This document shows, piece by piece, positions 7,257 through 16,219 of a DNA stretch of 59,378 nt (its first letter is position 1; each line of letters starts with the position of its first letter). The stretch comes from an uncultured Alphaproteobacteria bacterium (lineage in GTDB: Bacteria; Pseudomonadota; Alphaproteobacteria; RF32; CAG-239). The notes under the pieces were generated by a model. It was not told the origin of the DNA. It saw only the letters and a program-made list of their open reading frames with translations, and made no database searches. The translations under genes were made by a program, and so were the position numbers. The stretch spans positions 1 through 59,378 of the forward strand of contig CAKQPS010000007.1 in the NCBI GenBank assembly GCA_934270475.1. Reading direction: 5' to 3'.

Positions 7257-8585
7257 ATGAAAGAGATTACCTCGCAAAAACTGGCGGAAATTTTAGGCTG
7301 CGACGCTGCACAGACTGATGTCGTTATCAATAAAATATCCACCGACAGCCGTCAGGTTGATGAACATTCGCTTTTTATCGCCCTGCGCGGCGAACGTTTT
7401 GATGCTCACGACTTTGTAGCAGACGTTGTGGCTAAAGGCTGCCCGCTGGTGGTGGTCGACCATTTGCTGCAAAATGTTCCGACAGAAAAACAATTGGTGA
7501 TAAAAGACACTTTGGAAGCATACGGCAAAATCGGTGCTTATATCCGCAGCCAATTTAAAGGTACGGTCATCGGCTTAACCGGCAGCGCCGGCAAAACCAC
7601 CACAAAAGAAGAAATTGCCTTTTTACTGTCGCATTTTGCAAAAACCTACGCCACAGCCGGTAATCATAACAATCAAATCGGCGTGCCGCAAAGCTTGTGC
7701 GAACTGGATATGGACGCGCGTTACGCAGTGATTGAAATGGGTATGAGCTCCAAAGGCGAAATTTCCCATTCCGTAAACTTGGTTAAACCAGATATTGCCG
7801 TGGTTACAAACGTTTACCCAATGCATATTGAGTTCTTTCCGAATTTTGAGGGTATTGCCCATGCTAAGGCGGAAATTTTTGAGGGTTTACCGGCTCAAGG
7901 CGGAATTGCCGTTATCAATGAAGATACCAACTTTGCCGATATTCTGAAAGCGGAAGCGGCAAAACATAATGCCAAAATCATTACCTTTGGCAAAAACACC
8001 CACCCTGCCGCCGAATTTACCACTCAAGAACAAGGCGAGCAATATTTATATAACGCATGGTGCGCACTTACCGTGGTGCAGGCTTTGGGCTTAGATGTAA
8101 ATAAAGCCGCTTCATTCATAAAAGATTTTGGTGCGCTTGACGGACGCGGTAAACATCATACTCTAGCCATTCACGGCGGCAGCTATACTCTGATTGACGA
8201 CAGCTACTCCGGTCAGCCGGAAGCCATGAAGCTGGGTATCGAATCTTTGGATAAAAGCCGAACAAAAGGGCGCAAAATCGTGGTGCTCGGCAAAATGGCT
8301 GAGCTCGGCGCTACTTCCCAAGCCCGTCATATAGAAATCGGCAAGCTGCTGGCAAACAGCTCTATTGACGTAGTGGTCGGCGTTTGTCCTGAAATGAAAG
8401 ATATGCTGGCGCAGCTGCCGGCAAACAAGCAGCAGTATTACTTTGAAAATAAAGACCAAGTGGCTGATTTTTTGTTAAATAAACTCTTGCAAAATAATGA
8501 TACAGTTCTTATAAAGGGAGCTAGATATTCGTCTAAACTCTATCAAGTGACGGAAGAACTTTTGAAAAAAGGGAGCGCAGCTTAA
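7257..8585 (+). CDS. murF: UDP-N-acetylmuramoyl-tripeptide--D-alanyl-D-alanine ligase
   Basis: MurF adds D-Ala-D-Ala to the peptidoglycan precursor in the cytoplasm. The ATP loop GLTGSAGKTTTK starts at residue 106, followed by TAGNHNNQIGVP, VIEMGMSSKGEI and the C-terminal LGKMAELG. The usual IDDAYNANP-type motif reads LIDDSYSGQP here, a departure worth noting. Length (443 residues) is normal. The ATG at 7257 lies two bases after the hydrogenase stop; a GTG at 7248 is an alternative that would overlap it. Finding murF away from a dcw cluster and behind a hydrogenase is unusual. A MurF-like ligase with altered specificity cannot be excluded. Confidence 0.85.
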   Translation: MKEITSQKLAEILGCDAAQTDVVINKISTDSRQVDEHSLFIALRGERFDAHDFVADVVAKGCPLVVVDHLLQNVPTEKQLVIKDTLEAYGKIGAYIRSQFKGTVIGLTGSAGKTTTKEEIAFLLSHFAKTYATAGNHNNQIGVPQSLCELDMDARYAVIEMGMSSKGEISHSVNLVKPDIAVVTNVYPMHIEFFPNFEGIAHAKAEIFEGLPAQGGIAVINEDTNFADILKAEAAKHNAKIITFGKNTHPAAEFTTQEQGEQYLYNAWCALTVVQALGLDVNKAASFIKDFGALDGRGKHHTLAIHGGSYTLIDDSYSGQPEAMKLGIESLDKSRTKGRKIVVLGKMAELGATSQARHIEIGKLLANSSIDVVVGVCPEMKDMLAQLPANKQQYYFENKDQVADFLLNKLLQNNDTVLIKGARYSSKLYQVTEELLKKGSAA

Positions 8586-9074
8586 ATGAAATGTCCATTT
8601 TGCGGTTGTGAAGAAACACAGGTTAAAGATTCCCGCAATACTGAAGACAACACTTCGGTGCGCCGCCGCCGTGAATGTCCGGAATGCGGCTCGCGTTTCA
8701 CCACGTTTGAGCGTGTGCAGCTGCGGGAATTGATTGTGGTAAAACGCAACGGCGACCGCACGGAATTTGACCGCGACAAGCTGGAACGTTCTATATCCCT
8801 CGCCGTCCGCAAACGTCCGATTTCTGCCGAACGGGTGGAAAAAATCGTGACTTCGCTGCAGCGCAAGTTTGAAAGCTCCGGTGAATCAGAAATAACTACC
8901 GAGCAAATCGGGCAAAGCGTTATGGAAGTGCTGGCAAATTTGGATAACATCGCTTATATCCGTTTTGCTTCCGTATATAAAGACTTCCGCACTTTGCAGG
9001 ATTTGGAAGATTTTGTGGCGACAATAGAAAAATTAACCAATCACGAAGACCCTAAATTTATTAAGGAAAACTAA
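8586..9074 (+). CDS. nrdR: Transcriptional repressor NrdR
   Basis: NrdR senses ATP/dATP and represses ribonucleotide reductase genes. The zinc ribbon cysteines are at residues 3, 6, 31 and 34, followed by the ATP-cone (VVKRNGDRTEFDRDKLERSI). GGGAG precedes the ATG. The gene starts right after the murF stop and is followed by nusB, an order common in Alphaproteobacteria where nrdR and nusB are linked. Confidence 0.95.
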   Translation: MKCPFCGCEETQVKDSRNTEDNTSVRRRRECPECGSRFTTFERVQLRELIVVKRNGDRTEFDRDKLERSISLAVRKRPISAERVEKIVTSLQRKFESSGESEITTEQIGQSVMEVLANLDNIAYIRFASVYKDFRTLQDLEDFVATIEKLTNHEDPKFIKEN

Positions 9075-9075
9075 A

Positions 9076-9564
9076 ATGTCTAAATTTGTTTCAGAAAAAA
9101 TTAAAATGAAATCCGGCGCGCGTTTAGCCGCCGTACAGGCAAACTATATGATTGCCTTCAGCCAGCTGCCGGTTGACGAGGTTATTCAAGACTTTGTGCA
9201 AGGCAAAGTCGGACGCTTTGTGATTGACGACAGCGAAAGTGAAGATAAAGAAAATATGGTAGAAGTCGGACCAATTGATAAAGAATATTTTGAAAAATTG
9301 GTGCGCGGCATTCAATCCCGCAAAGAAGATTTGGAAAAATCTTTGAATGCCTATCTGCGCGGCGAATGGTCGTATGACCGCATGAACGGTATTATGCAGG
9401 CTTTGCTGCTGACCGCTGTTTATGAGCTGACTGCCAACACCTCGGTAGATACTAAAGTTCTTATTCAAGAATATGTGGATTTAGCGTATGCTTTCTTTAC
9501 AAAAAATGAGCCGAAAATGGTTAACGCCCTGCTCGACCAAATTGCTCACGCGGTTAGAAACTAA
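9076..9564 (+). CDS. nusB: Transcription antitermination protein NusB
   Basis: NusB pairs with S10 (NusE) to bind boxA RNA in rRNA antitermination. The all-helical family pattern is visible: SGARLAAVQANYMI at the start and ELTANTSVDTKVLIQEYVDLAYAFF near the end. A loop of about 30 acidic residues (VIDDSESEDKENMVEV) sits between the first helices. AAGGAAA precedes the ATG, and the gap to nrdR is one base. Confidence 0.92.
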   Translation: MSKFVSEKIKMKSGARLAAVQANYMIAFSQLPVDEVIQDFVQGKVGRFVIDDSESEDKENMVEVGPIDKEYFEKLVRGIQSRKEDLEKSLNAYLRGEWSYDRMNGIMQALLLTAVYELTANTSVDTKVLIQEYVDLAYAFFTKNEPKMVNALLDQIAHAVRN

Positions 9565-9579
9565 AAAAAGAAGGAAAAA

Positions 9580-10143
9580 ATGGCTGTTTTAAAATTATAC
9601 ACTTATCCTGATGAAGTTTTGCGGCAAAAATGCCGTAAGGTAGAAAAAGTTGACGATGAAATGCGCCGCTTTTTAGACGATATGCTGGAAACCATGTACG
9701 CCGATAAGGGAGTTGGCTTGGCTGCTCCGCAAGTCGGTTCGGATAAGCGTGTGATTGTGATAGACCCTAACCCAAGCGATGAAGATTTATCTGCTCGCCG
9801 CCCAATGTATTTGGTGAATCCGGAAATTATCTGGAAATCGGAAGAAACCGTTATGTTTTGCGAGGGGTGTCTTTCCCTGCCGAATCAAAGCGCAGATGTG
9901 GAGCGTCATGAAAAAGTACGGGTGCGCTATGTTGACTATAACGGCAATGAGCAAGAGATTTTGGCTGATGACTTTTTAGCTATTATCTTGCAACACGAAA
10001 TAGACCATCTGGACGGCATTTTATACATTGACCACTTGAGCCGCCTCAAACGCAGCCGTCTTTTGAAAAAACTTGAAAAATACTATGAAGACAAAGCCCG
10101 AGAGACAGAACAAGAAAATAACAAAAAAACAGTGAAATCCTAA
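9580..10143 (+). CDS. def: Peptide deformylase
   Basis: It removes the formyl group from nascent proteins. The three motifs are GVGLAAPQVG (44-53), EGCLSLP (95-101) and QHEIDHLDG (138-146), with Cys97 and the two His as metal ligands. The basic tail is short. The stop codon lies inside the terminator stem at 10123-10161. It is the last gene of the hydrogenase-murF-nrdR-nusB-def run. Confidence 0.95.
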   Translation: MAVLKLYTYPDEVLRQKCRKVEKVDDEMRRFLDDMLETMYADKGVGLAAPQVGSDKRVIVIDPNPSDEDLSARRPMYLVNPEIIWKSEETVMFCEGCLSLPNQSADVERHEKVRVRYVDYNGNEQEILADDFLAIILQHEIDHLDGILYIDHLSRLKRSRLLKKLEKYYEDKARETEQENNKKTVKS

Positions 10144-10161
10144 CGATTTCACTGTTTTTTT
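10123..10161. terminator. Bidirectional terminator after def
   Basis: A perfect 17-bp stem: AAAAAAACAGTGAAATC (10123-10139) with GATTTCACTGTTTTTTT (10145-10161). It also ends the convergent gene at 10168. Confidence 0.9.
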
Positions 10162-10167
10162 ATATCA

Positions 10168-10470
10168 TCAAAGTATCATTGTTTTCCAAAATCCCCAAAC
10201 CTCCTCAAAAGGAGCCACATTTCCAATCGTTGGCAATATAAACCACATTGCTATTGCCATAAAAGAAAATACTACATTTATGAAATCCTCAAAGCGAGCC
10301 CTGCCGTCATTTTGTTTTTTGTCACTGCCCAAATCCAAAGCCGCCCCAAACGGTATGCAGATGCACGACAGAAAAAACACAATTCCTAAAGCTAAATTGG
10401 GTTTAGATACCAATGGTGCTCCTATAACTATCAGCCATACAGCACTCAAAACATATAAATAATTTTTCAT
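10168..10470 (-). CDS. Small three-helix membrane protein, unknown
   Basis: The 100-residue product has hydrophobic helices at about residues 5-21, 27-46 and 64-82, with a charged loop (SDKKQNDGRARFED) between the second and third. No family is recognised. There is no clear ribosome-binding site, so the start is uncertain, but the terminator placement on both sides supports a gene. Confidence 0.5.
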   Translation of the reverse strand: MKNYLYVLSAVWLIVIGAPLVSKPNLALGIVFFLSCICIPFGAALDLGSDKKQNDGRARFEDFINVVFSFMAIAMWFILPTIGNVAPFEEVWGFWKTMIL

Positions 10471-10550
10471 CTATAAAAATTTTTAATAAAACAATAAAAA
10501 TAAAATACTGCGGATAATTTAGCAAAATTCTATATTTTTCAAGATTTATA

Positions 10551-10593
10551 TAAAAAAGACACCTTAACGCCTATTTACGCAAGGTGCTTTTTC
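10551..10593. terminator. Terminator of the ankyrin gene
   Basis: CACCTT and AAGGTG pair around an imperfect CG-rich inner stem; T-runs occur on both strands. It mainly serves the minus-strand ankyrin gene. Confidence 0.7.
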
Positions 10594-10607
10594 CTATTTT
10601 GGTCAAC

Positions 10608-11528
10608 TTAAAAACCTATAGATTTATTTATACTACGGATAATTTTGTTTTGCGCAGCCGTATTGCTCGGAGTTATATATTTTCCGCATTCGTCCGCTCT
10701 TGCTTTTATGTCATCGGCAGAGGCGTTTTCAAAATAATGCTGAGCCTCGGCGGCAACTGCATCATAGCGGGCTTTGCCAACTCCGTTTTCCGCAGCATAA
10801 TAACTTGCGGCAACGGTCATATTTTTTTGCTCTCCCTGCAAGCCTAAATATTGCAGACAGTAAACAACCTCTTCATCGCCTTGATAGATTTTGCTTGATA
10901 AAATAGAATGATTCTGCGAAGTTTGTTTTTTTGCCGCGCTTTTCACTGTTTTTTGGGCAGATGCTTTTGCTTTAACCGTGTTTGCTTCCGCTTTTTTCAA
11001 AGAGTTTTTTGCTGTTTCCGCAGAGTTTGCAACAGTTTCTTTGACAGCAGTTTTTTTACTTTCTGTCTTTTGCGTCAAAGCAGCTTTTTCAGCTTTTATT
11101 TTGGCTTGAGCTTCTTTTATTCTTTGAGCTTTTTTAGCCGTTTCCGCCTTCGCTTTTTCCGCTGCTTTAACAGCTTCTTCAAGTGCGGCGTTATCTGAAG
11201 CGGCTTTTTCTTCTAAAATGTTATAAATTTCGCCAACATTTTTCTTTTCGGCAATTTTAAGCGGCGTCCAGCCTTTTGAATTAACTGCGTTTATATCAGC
11301 GTTATGAGCAAGCAAAAGCTTTACCATATCCACATTGCCTGTAGCCACGGCATAATGCAAAGCCGTATTGCCCTGTGCATTTGCTCCGTTAACATTTTCA
11401 CCTTTGGCAAGCAAAGTTTCAACAGCGTCAATGTTTTTATTTTTCACATTGTCAATCAGCTTGTCTGTTGATGCGTATGCCGGCACAGCCATCAACATAG
11501 CGCAGGTCAGCAATAAATATTTATTCAT
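10608..11528 (-). CDS. Secreted ankyrin-repeat protein with coiled coil
   Basis: A signal peptide (MNKYLLLTCAMLMAVPAYA, cleavage after AYA) is followed by three ankyrin units, the clearest being NAQGNTALHYAVATGNVDMVKLLL and NSKGWTPLKIAEKKN (residues 20-105). Then comes a long Ala/Lys/Glu coiled coil (about 115-205) and a 90-residue C-terminal domain with cysteines at about 225 and 285. It probably acts in the periplasm as a binding protein. GGAG lies 10 bases before the ATG. The function is not known; the ankyrin part is an ordinary protein-binding module. Confidence 0.75.
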   Translation of the reverse strand: MNKYLLLTCAMLMAVPAYASTDKLIDNVKNKNIDAVETLLAKGENVNGANAQGNTALHYAVATGNVDMVKLLLAHNADINAVNSKGWTPLKIAEKKNVGEIYNILEEKAASDNAALEEAVKAAEKAKAETAKKAQRIKEAQAKIKAEKAALTQKTESKKTAVKETVANSAETAKNSLKKAEANTVKAKASAQKTVKSAAKKQTSQNHSILSSKIYQGDEEVVYCLQYLGLQGEQKNMTVAASYYAAENGVGKARYDAVAAEAQHYFENASADDIKARADECGKYITPSNTAAQNKIIRSINKSIGF

Positions 11529-11561
11529 AATGTCTCAGCTCCAAAATTAAAAATATGCTTT

Positions 11562-11589
11562 AGTTTAACCTGATTTATCCGATTTGCAA
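11562..11589 (-). promoter_or_regulatory. Promoter of the ankyrin gene
   Basis: Minus strand TTGCAA (11589-11584), 16 bp, TAAACT (11567-11562). Confidence 0.55.
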
Positions 11590-11650
11590 GCAATTTATTA
11601 AAAGCTGTTTCTTTTTTTTTATAAACTAAAATCATAATTTTTTATTCATA

Positions 11651-11680
11651 AGAAAAGGCAGAGTTTCTATTTCTCTGCCC
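11651..11680 (-). terminator. Terminator of the ELM1-like gene
   Basis: GGCAGAG (11657-11663) pairs with CTCTGCC (11673-11679). TTTTCTT follows on the minus strand. Confidence 0.75.
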
Positions 11681-11701
11681 ATTAACTTCCGATTTTATTT
11701 T

Positions 11702-12937
11702 TTATAAACTTCTACCATTACCATGATATTTAGAACGCGTATATGTGTTTGCAAGCTGTTTGGTCATTGCAGACACTAATTGACTTGATACATTGCTCAT
11801 AGGCTCAGTTTTAACCTGTTCTTTTTTAGCGACTTTTGCCATTGCTTCTTTCAAATCAAGAACATGTCCTTTTTTATGACACTCTTCAAACAATTTATAA
11901 CAATCATTGCGTTTGTTTTTATCAATATAATTTCCGGTATATACAACGCTTGGAATTCCGATTGCCGCGGCATCTGAAGTATAAGAAAAACTATCGTGAG
12001 TATTTACGACAAAATCACAAACACTCAAAATCGCAGGATATATATTTCCTATTTTTTCATTATTTTCTGAAAATACTTCTTTATGTTTACCGTCATAATT
12101 ACGAAAATTAGCTTTTTCTTGTTCATTTGTTGCAACCTTTTTTGAATTATAAAATTCAATATTATATTTCGGGCAATTTTCATAAAGATAATCTGTAACT
12201 TCGTTTGGTGTGCGAGGACTGTTTGTAAAAATAACTTCATAACCGCGCATTTTCAAAACACGTGCCGAAGACAACAAATTTTGAGCATCTTCCATCGTAA
12301 AACTGATTTGTCCGTTGTCTGTTTTTCCACCTAATGAAAACAAGGCAATTTTTTTGCCGGCTTCACGCATTTTTTTGTATTTGTTAATTATGTCTTTTAC
12401 CTTTGGACCGCCGGCAAGAGCATTTATGGAAGTTTGAGATATATTGCTTGGAACGCCTAAAGTTTCGACCACTCTGCTTTTCAGGCGTGGATTTGATGAG
12501 ATTTTTTTCTCTTCAGCTTCTGTCAACAAATGCTTTCCGACATGAATTAAATCAACATTTTCATAGTCATACAAATTACTTGTTATCGCCATTGTTTTAA
12601 CATCGTGTCCATGCTTTGCAAATGCATCTTTGACACTTTTTGATAATAAATCAACATTTTTATTATCCTCTGCCAAAGACGAGTGATTTACGGGAAGAAC
12701 AACAAAATCCGGCGCATTATTCTCTTGAAGATACCGGTCAACGGCATCATTTACATCTCGATTAAATTTTTTATCATCAGAATAGTTTTCTCGCAATAAA
12801 GGTTTACCGTCTAATGACATCAACAATTCATTTCTGGTTACCGGAACTGTTTTTTCATTTTTAGCACCTTCTAAAATTACACCTCTTATTTGGTTATCTG
12901 TCCCCATATTTCCAGAGGCTATTCCCAATATTTTCAT
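11702..12937 (-). CDS. ELM1-like (DUF1022) glycosyltransferase-fold protein
   Basis: Several blocks look like the ELM1/DUF1022 family: DLIHVGKHLLTEAE, NALAGGPKVKDI, IALFSLGGKTDNGQISFTME, VIFTNSPRTP and the C-terminal THDSFSYTSDAAAIGIPSVVY, comparable to the family's SRRTP and DSVSMVSEA motifs. Such proteins adopt a GT-B-like fold and are of unknown function in bacteria. The last 50 residues are Lys/Gln-rich and probably disordered. GGGAGG precedes the ATG. The region is AT-richer than aspS next door. The family assignment rests on motif resemblance only. Confidence 0.55.
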   Translation of the reverse strand: MKILGIASGNMGTDNQIRGVILEGAKNEKTVPVTRNELLMSLDGKPLLRENYSDDKKFNRDVNDAVDRYLQENNAPDFVVLPVNHSSLAEDNKNVDLLSKSVKDAFAKHGHDVKTMAITSNLYDYENVDLIHVGKHLLTEAEEKKISSNPRLKSRVVETLGVPSNISQTSINALAGGPKVKDIINKYKKMREAGKKIALFSLGGKTDNGQISFTMEDAQNLLSSARVLKMRGYEVIFTNSPRTPNEVTDYLYENCPKYNIEFYNSKKVATNEQEKANFRNYDGKHKEVFSENNEKIGNIYPAILSVCDFVVNTHDSFSYTSDAAAIGIPSVVYTGNYIDKNKRNDCYKLFEECHKKGHVLDLKEAMAKVAKKEQVKTEPMSNVSSQLVSAMTKQLANTYTRSKYHGNGRSL

Positions 12938-12972
12938 AAGTTCCTCCCATTTAAATTATAAAATATAAATAA

Positions 12973-13000
12973 ATTTTATCACTTGTATATTTTTTGTCAA
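12973..13000 (-). promoter_or_regulatory. Promoter of the ELM1-like gene
   Basis: Minus strand TTGACA (13000-12995), 16 bp, TAAAAT (12978-12973). Confidence 0.6.
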
Positions 13001-13043
13001 GTTCTAAGAAAATATTTTTGAAATAAAAAAACAAGCACAAAAA

Positions 13044-13078
13044 AAACAAAGTTCCGCCAAAAAACAGAACTTTGTTTT
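13044..13078 (-). terminator. aspS terminator
   Basis: AAACAAAGTTC (13044-13054) pairs with GAACTTTGTTT (13067-13077), with T-runs on the minus strand. Confidence 0.85.
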
Positions 13079-13102
13079 GATATATAATAAAATCGTATAT
13101 AA

Positions 13103-14860
13103 TTATTCTTTAATTTGAATGTGCAGTTCTTTTAATTGCTGCTCAGTAACCGTATTCGGCGCCTGCATCATCAAATCTTGCGCCTTGCCGTTCAGCGGGA
13201 ACAAAATCACATCGCGGATAATCGGCTCGTCCAAAAGCAGCATAACCGTACGGTCAATACCAGGAGCACAGCCGGCGTGCGGAGGAGCGCCGTATTTGAA
13301 CGCGCTAATCATGCCGCCGAATTTGTTGTCTACAACACTACGGTCATAACCGGCGATTTCAAACGCGCGGTACATAATTTCCGGAACGTGGTTGCGCACG
13401 GCGCCCGAAGCCAATTCAACACCGTTGCAAACCAAGTCATATTGATAAGCCAAAATATCCAGCGGATTTTTGTTGTTCAAAGCGTCCAAGCCGCCCTGAG
13501 GCATAGAGAACGGATTGTGAGAAAATTCAACAGCGCCGGTTTCTTCATTTTCTTCATAAAACGGAAAATCAACTACCCAGCACAGTTTGAATGTATTTTT
13601 TTCAAACAAATCAAGTTCTTCGCCCAATTTATTGCGGACTTTTCCGGCAAACTTGTTGATTGTTTTAACCGAACCGCCCATAAACAGAACTGCATCGCCG
13701 TCTTTAACATCAAATAAAGCTTTGAGCTCGTTCATTTTTTCTTCAGAAAAATACTTGGCAATACCTTTAGCGCCGTTATCCGACAATGCCACATAAGCCA
13801 TGCCGCCAAAACCTTCTTCTTTGGCATAACCATCAAGTTTATCAAAGAAAGAACGAGGCTTGTTACCGGCTGCCGGAGCTTTGATGGCGCGGATTTGCTC
13901 GCCATCAGCCACTTTAGCATCATAAACGCTGAAACCGGAGTTATTAAAGAACGGTGTAGCGTCCACAATAAACAGCGGGTTGCGCAAATCAGGCTTATCG
14001 CTGCCATATTTCAGCATAGCGTCGCGGAAAGCGATTCTTGGGAACGGAGCTTGCGTAACGGTGCGACCGTTGGCAAATTTGTTAAAAATCCCGCCCATAG
14101 TGGTTTCAATAACCTTGAACACGTCTTCTTGCGTAACAAAAGACATTTCCATATCCAGCTGATAGAACTCGCCCGGAGAACGATCGGCACGCGGGTCTTC
14201 ATCACGGAAACACGGAGCAATTTGAAAATAGCGGTCAAACCCCGAAACCATCAGCAACTGCTTAAATTGCTGCGGAGCTTGCGGCAAAGCGTAAAACTTT
14301 CCAGGATTTAAACGGGACGGCACCAAAAAATCGCGGGCGCCTTCCGGAGAAGAAGCTGTCAAAATCGGAGTTTGATATTCATTAAAGCCCTGCTCTGTCA
14401 TCAAACGGCGCATTTCGGCAATTACCTTGCAGCGCAGCAAAATATTGTTGTGGATACGTTCGCGGCGTAAATCCAAAAAACGATATTTCAAACGCAGTTC
14501 TTCCGGTTCGTCGCCTTCGCCGAAAACCTGAATTGGCAAAACATCAGCTTCGGAATAAACTTCTACGGCTGAAACTTTAATTTCAATATCGCCGGTCGGC
14601 ATATTTTTATTTACGCTTTCGCGCGCCACAACTTCGCCTTCAATTCCGACAACGCTTTCAACTCTGATGTCTTTAATTTTTGCAAACAAATCAGATGAGC
14701 TGTCAAAAACACATTGCGTAATGCCATAGTGGTCGCGCAAATCGACAAAGCATAAGTTGCCAAGATTGCGTTTACGATGAATCCAGCCGGCCAATTTAAC
14801 ATGTTGCCCGACATCGGCGGCTCTAAGCTGACCGCAGGTATGCGTCCGATATTCGTTCAT
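13103..14860 (-). CDS. aspS: Aspartate--tRNA ligase
   Basis: This class II synthetase charges tRNA-Asp. Seen in order: the OB-fold anticodon domain (LAGWIHRKRNLGNLCFVDLRD), motif 2 (FRDEDPRADRSPGEFYQ), the GAD insertion domain (about 285-410) and motif 3 (GAPPHAGCAPGIDR). The length of 585 is normal. Leu33 occupies the position that is His in the non-discriminating Pseudomonas enzyme, which hints at tRNA-Asp specificity, but the second determinant is not clear. AGAGGA precedes the ATG. It is transcribed divergently from rnd. Confidence 0.96.
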   Translation of the reverse strand: MNEYRTHTCGQLRAADVGQHVKLAGWIHRKRNLGNLCFVDLRDHYGITQCVFDSSSDLFAKIKDIRVESVVGIEGEVVARESVNKNMPTGDIEIKVSAVEVYSEADVLPIQVFGEGDEPEELRLKYRFLDLRRERIHNNILLRCKVIAEMRRLMTEQGFNEYQTPILTASSPEGARDFLVPSRLNPGKFYALPQAPQQFKQLLMVSGFDRYFQIAPCFRDEDPRADRSPGEFYQLDMEMSFVTQEDVFKVIETTMGGIFNKFANGRTVTQAPFPRIAFRDAMLKYGSDKPDLRNPLFIVDATPFFNNSGFSVYDAKVADGEQIRAIKAPAAGNKPRSFFDKLDGYAKEEGFGGMAYVALSDNGAKGIAKYFSEEKMNELKALFDVKDGDAVLFMGGSVKTINKFAGKVRNKLGEELDLFEKNTFKLCWVVDFPFYEENEETGAVEFSHNPFSMPQGGLDALNNKNPLDILAYQYDLVCNGVELASGAVRNHVPEIMYRAFEIAGYDRSVVDNKFGGMISAFKYGAPPHAGCAPGIDRTVMLLLDEPIIRDVILFPLNGKAQDLMMQAPNTVTEQQLKELHIQIKE

Positions 14861-14982
14861 TATATCCTCTTAAAATTTATTAAAACTGCTACTGTTTTAA
14901 AACTAAATAAAAATAAAATCAATCACAAATTAAAAAAATCTTAAGCAATCGGCGCTATTCTGTGCATTATGGAGAAATAATA

Positions 14983-16146
14983 ATGAATTTAATAGACACA
15001 ACCGAAAAATTAGCGCAATTTTGCGATATATTAAACAAACAATCTTTTATCACGGTCGACTCGGAATTTATCCGTGAACGCACCTATTACCCAAGACTTT
15101 GTCTTTTGCAGCTTGGTTATGACGGCGGCGCCGCCATTGTCGACCCTTTAGCAAAAGATATGGATTTAAACCCGTTTTTCGCTGTTTTAGACAATCCAAA
15201 CGTAGTCAAGGTTTTTCACGCCGGTCGGCAGGATATAGAAATTTTTTATAATCTGACCGGTAAAATTCCGGCAAATGTTTTTGATACGCAAATTGCCGCC
15301 ATGGTCTGCGGATTTACCGACAATATCGGCTACGGCAATTTGGTGCAGGCAATCACCGGTGTCGAGCTAGACAAATCTTGCCGCCTCACCGACTGGAGCA
15401 TTCGCCCGCTTGATGAAGACCAACTGGTTTATGCTTTGCATGATGTTACATATTTGGTGGATTGCTACAAATATCTGCGCAAAAAAATGGAAGCCGAAAA
15501 CCGCCTGCACTGGATAGATGAAGAAACGGCGGCGCTCTGCGACGAGCATTGCTATCATGTTAATCCTGATGACGCTTGGATGCGCATTCGTCACAACGTG
15601 CACAGCCAGCATTTTTTGTCGGCGCTGAAATATTTGGCGGCGTGGCGGGAAAGCCGTGCGCAAAAATGCGACACGCCGCGCTCAGGCATTCTTAAAGACG
15701 ATGTACTGTTAAACATTGCCAGCACTTTTCCCAAGACTCTCGATGAGCTGAAACAGGTTAGAAACCTGAAAGCCGATGTCATCAAAGGCAAATTGGGCGC
15801 AGAAATTATGGAAGCTCTGCAGCAAGCTCGGCAAAATCCAATTTCGACAGAACTTTGCCGTCAAGACCGCAAAAAAGAAGCTTCTGTACCGAATCACGAG
15901 CAAAGCCTGTTTGAAATGCTGCGTATGCTGCTGAAAATAAAAAGCCAAAGCCACGGTGTTTCGGCTCGTCTGATTGCCTCGGACGCCGATTTGCGTTTTA
16001 TTATTTTGAACCAACCGCAAAACACACCGGCAATGCAAGGTTGGCGATTTGAGGTTTTCGGCGCCGACGCGCAGAAGCTCTGCCGCGGCAAATTGGCGAT
16101 TTCATACAATCCCGCCAAAAAATGCATAGACGTAAAAGAAGTGTAA
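14983..16146 (+). CDS. rnd: Ribonuclease D
   Basis: This 3'-5' exoribonuclease trims tRNA and other RNA precursors. The DEDDy exonuclease signature is visible in VDSEFIRERTYYPRLCLLQ, VFHAGRQDIEIF, DTQIAA and YALHDVTYLVDCY; an HRDC domain occupies about residues 205-290, followed by a second HRDC-like C-terminal part. GGAG eight bases upstream fixes the ATG at 14983 rather than 14962. It has its own terminator, shared with the convergent autotransporter. Confidence 0.92.
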   Translation: MNLIDTTEKLAQFCDILNKQSFITVDSEFIRERTYYPRLCLLQLGYDGGAAIVDPLAKDMDLNPFFAVLDNPNVVKVFHAGRQDIEIFYNLTGKIPANVFDTQIAAMVCGFTDNIGYGNLVQAITGVELDKSCRLTDWSIRPLDEDQLVYALHDVTYLVDCYKYLRKKMEAENRLHWIDEETAALCDEHCYHVNPDDAWMRIRHNVHSQHFLSALKYLAAWRESRAQKCDTPRSGILKDDVLLNIASTFPKTLDELKQVRNLKADVIKGKLGAEIMEALQQARQNPISTELCRQDRKKEASVPNHEQSLFEMLRMLLKIKSQSHGVSARLIASDADLRFIILNQPQNTPAMQGWRFEVFGADAQKLCRGKLAISYNPAKKCIDVKEV

Positions 16147-16170
16147 TTGCCGGTATAAAAAATCTAAGCA

Positions 16171-16206
16171 AAAACCTCCGATTTTTTTATCGGAGGTTTT
16201 TTGTTG
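16171..16206. terminator. Bidirectional terminator, rnd / autotransporter
   Basis: AAAACCTCCGAT pairs with ATCGGAGGTTTT around a short T-rich loop; T-runs on both strands. Confidence 0.9.
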
Positions 16207-16219
16207 GCTTAAACCAATC

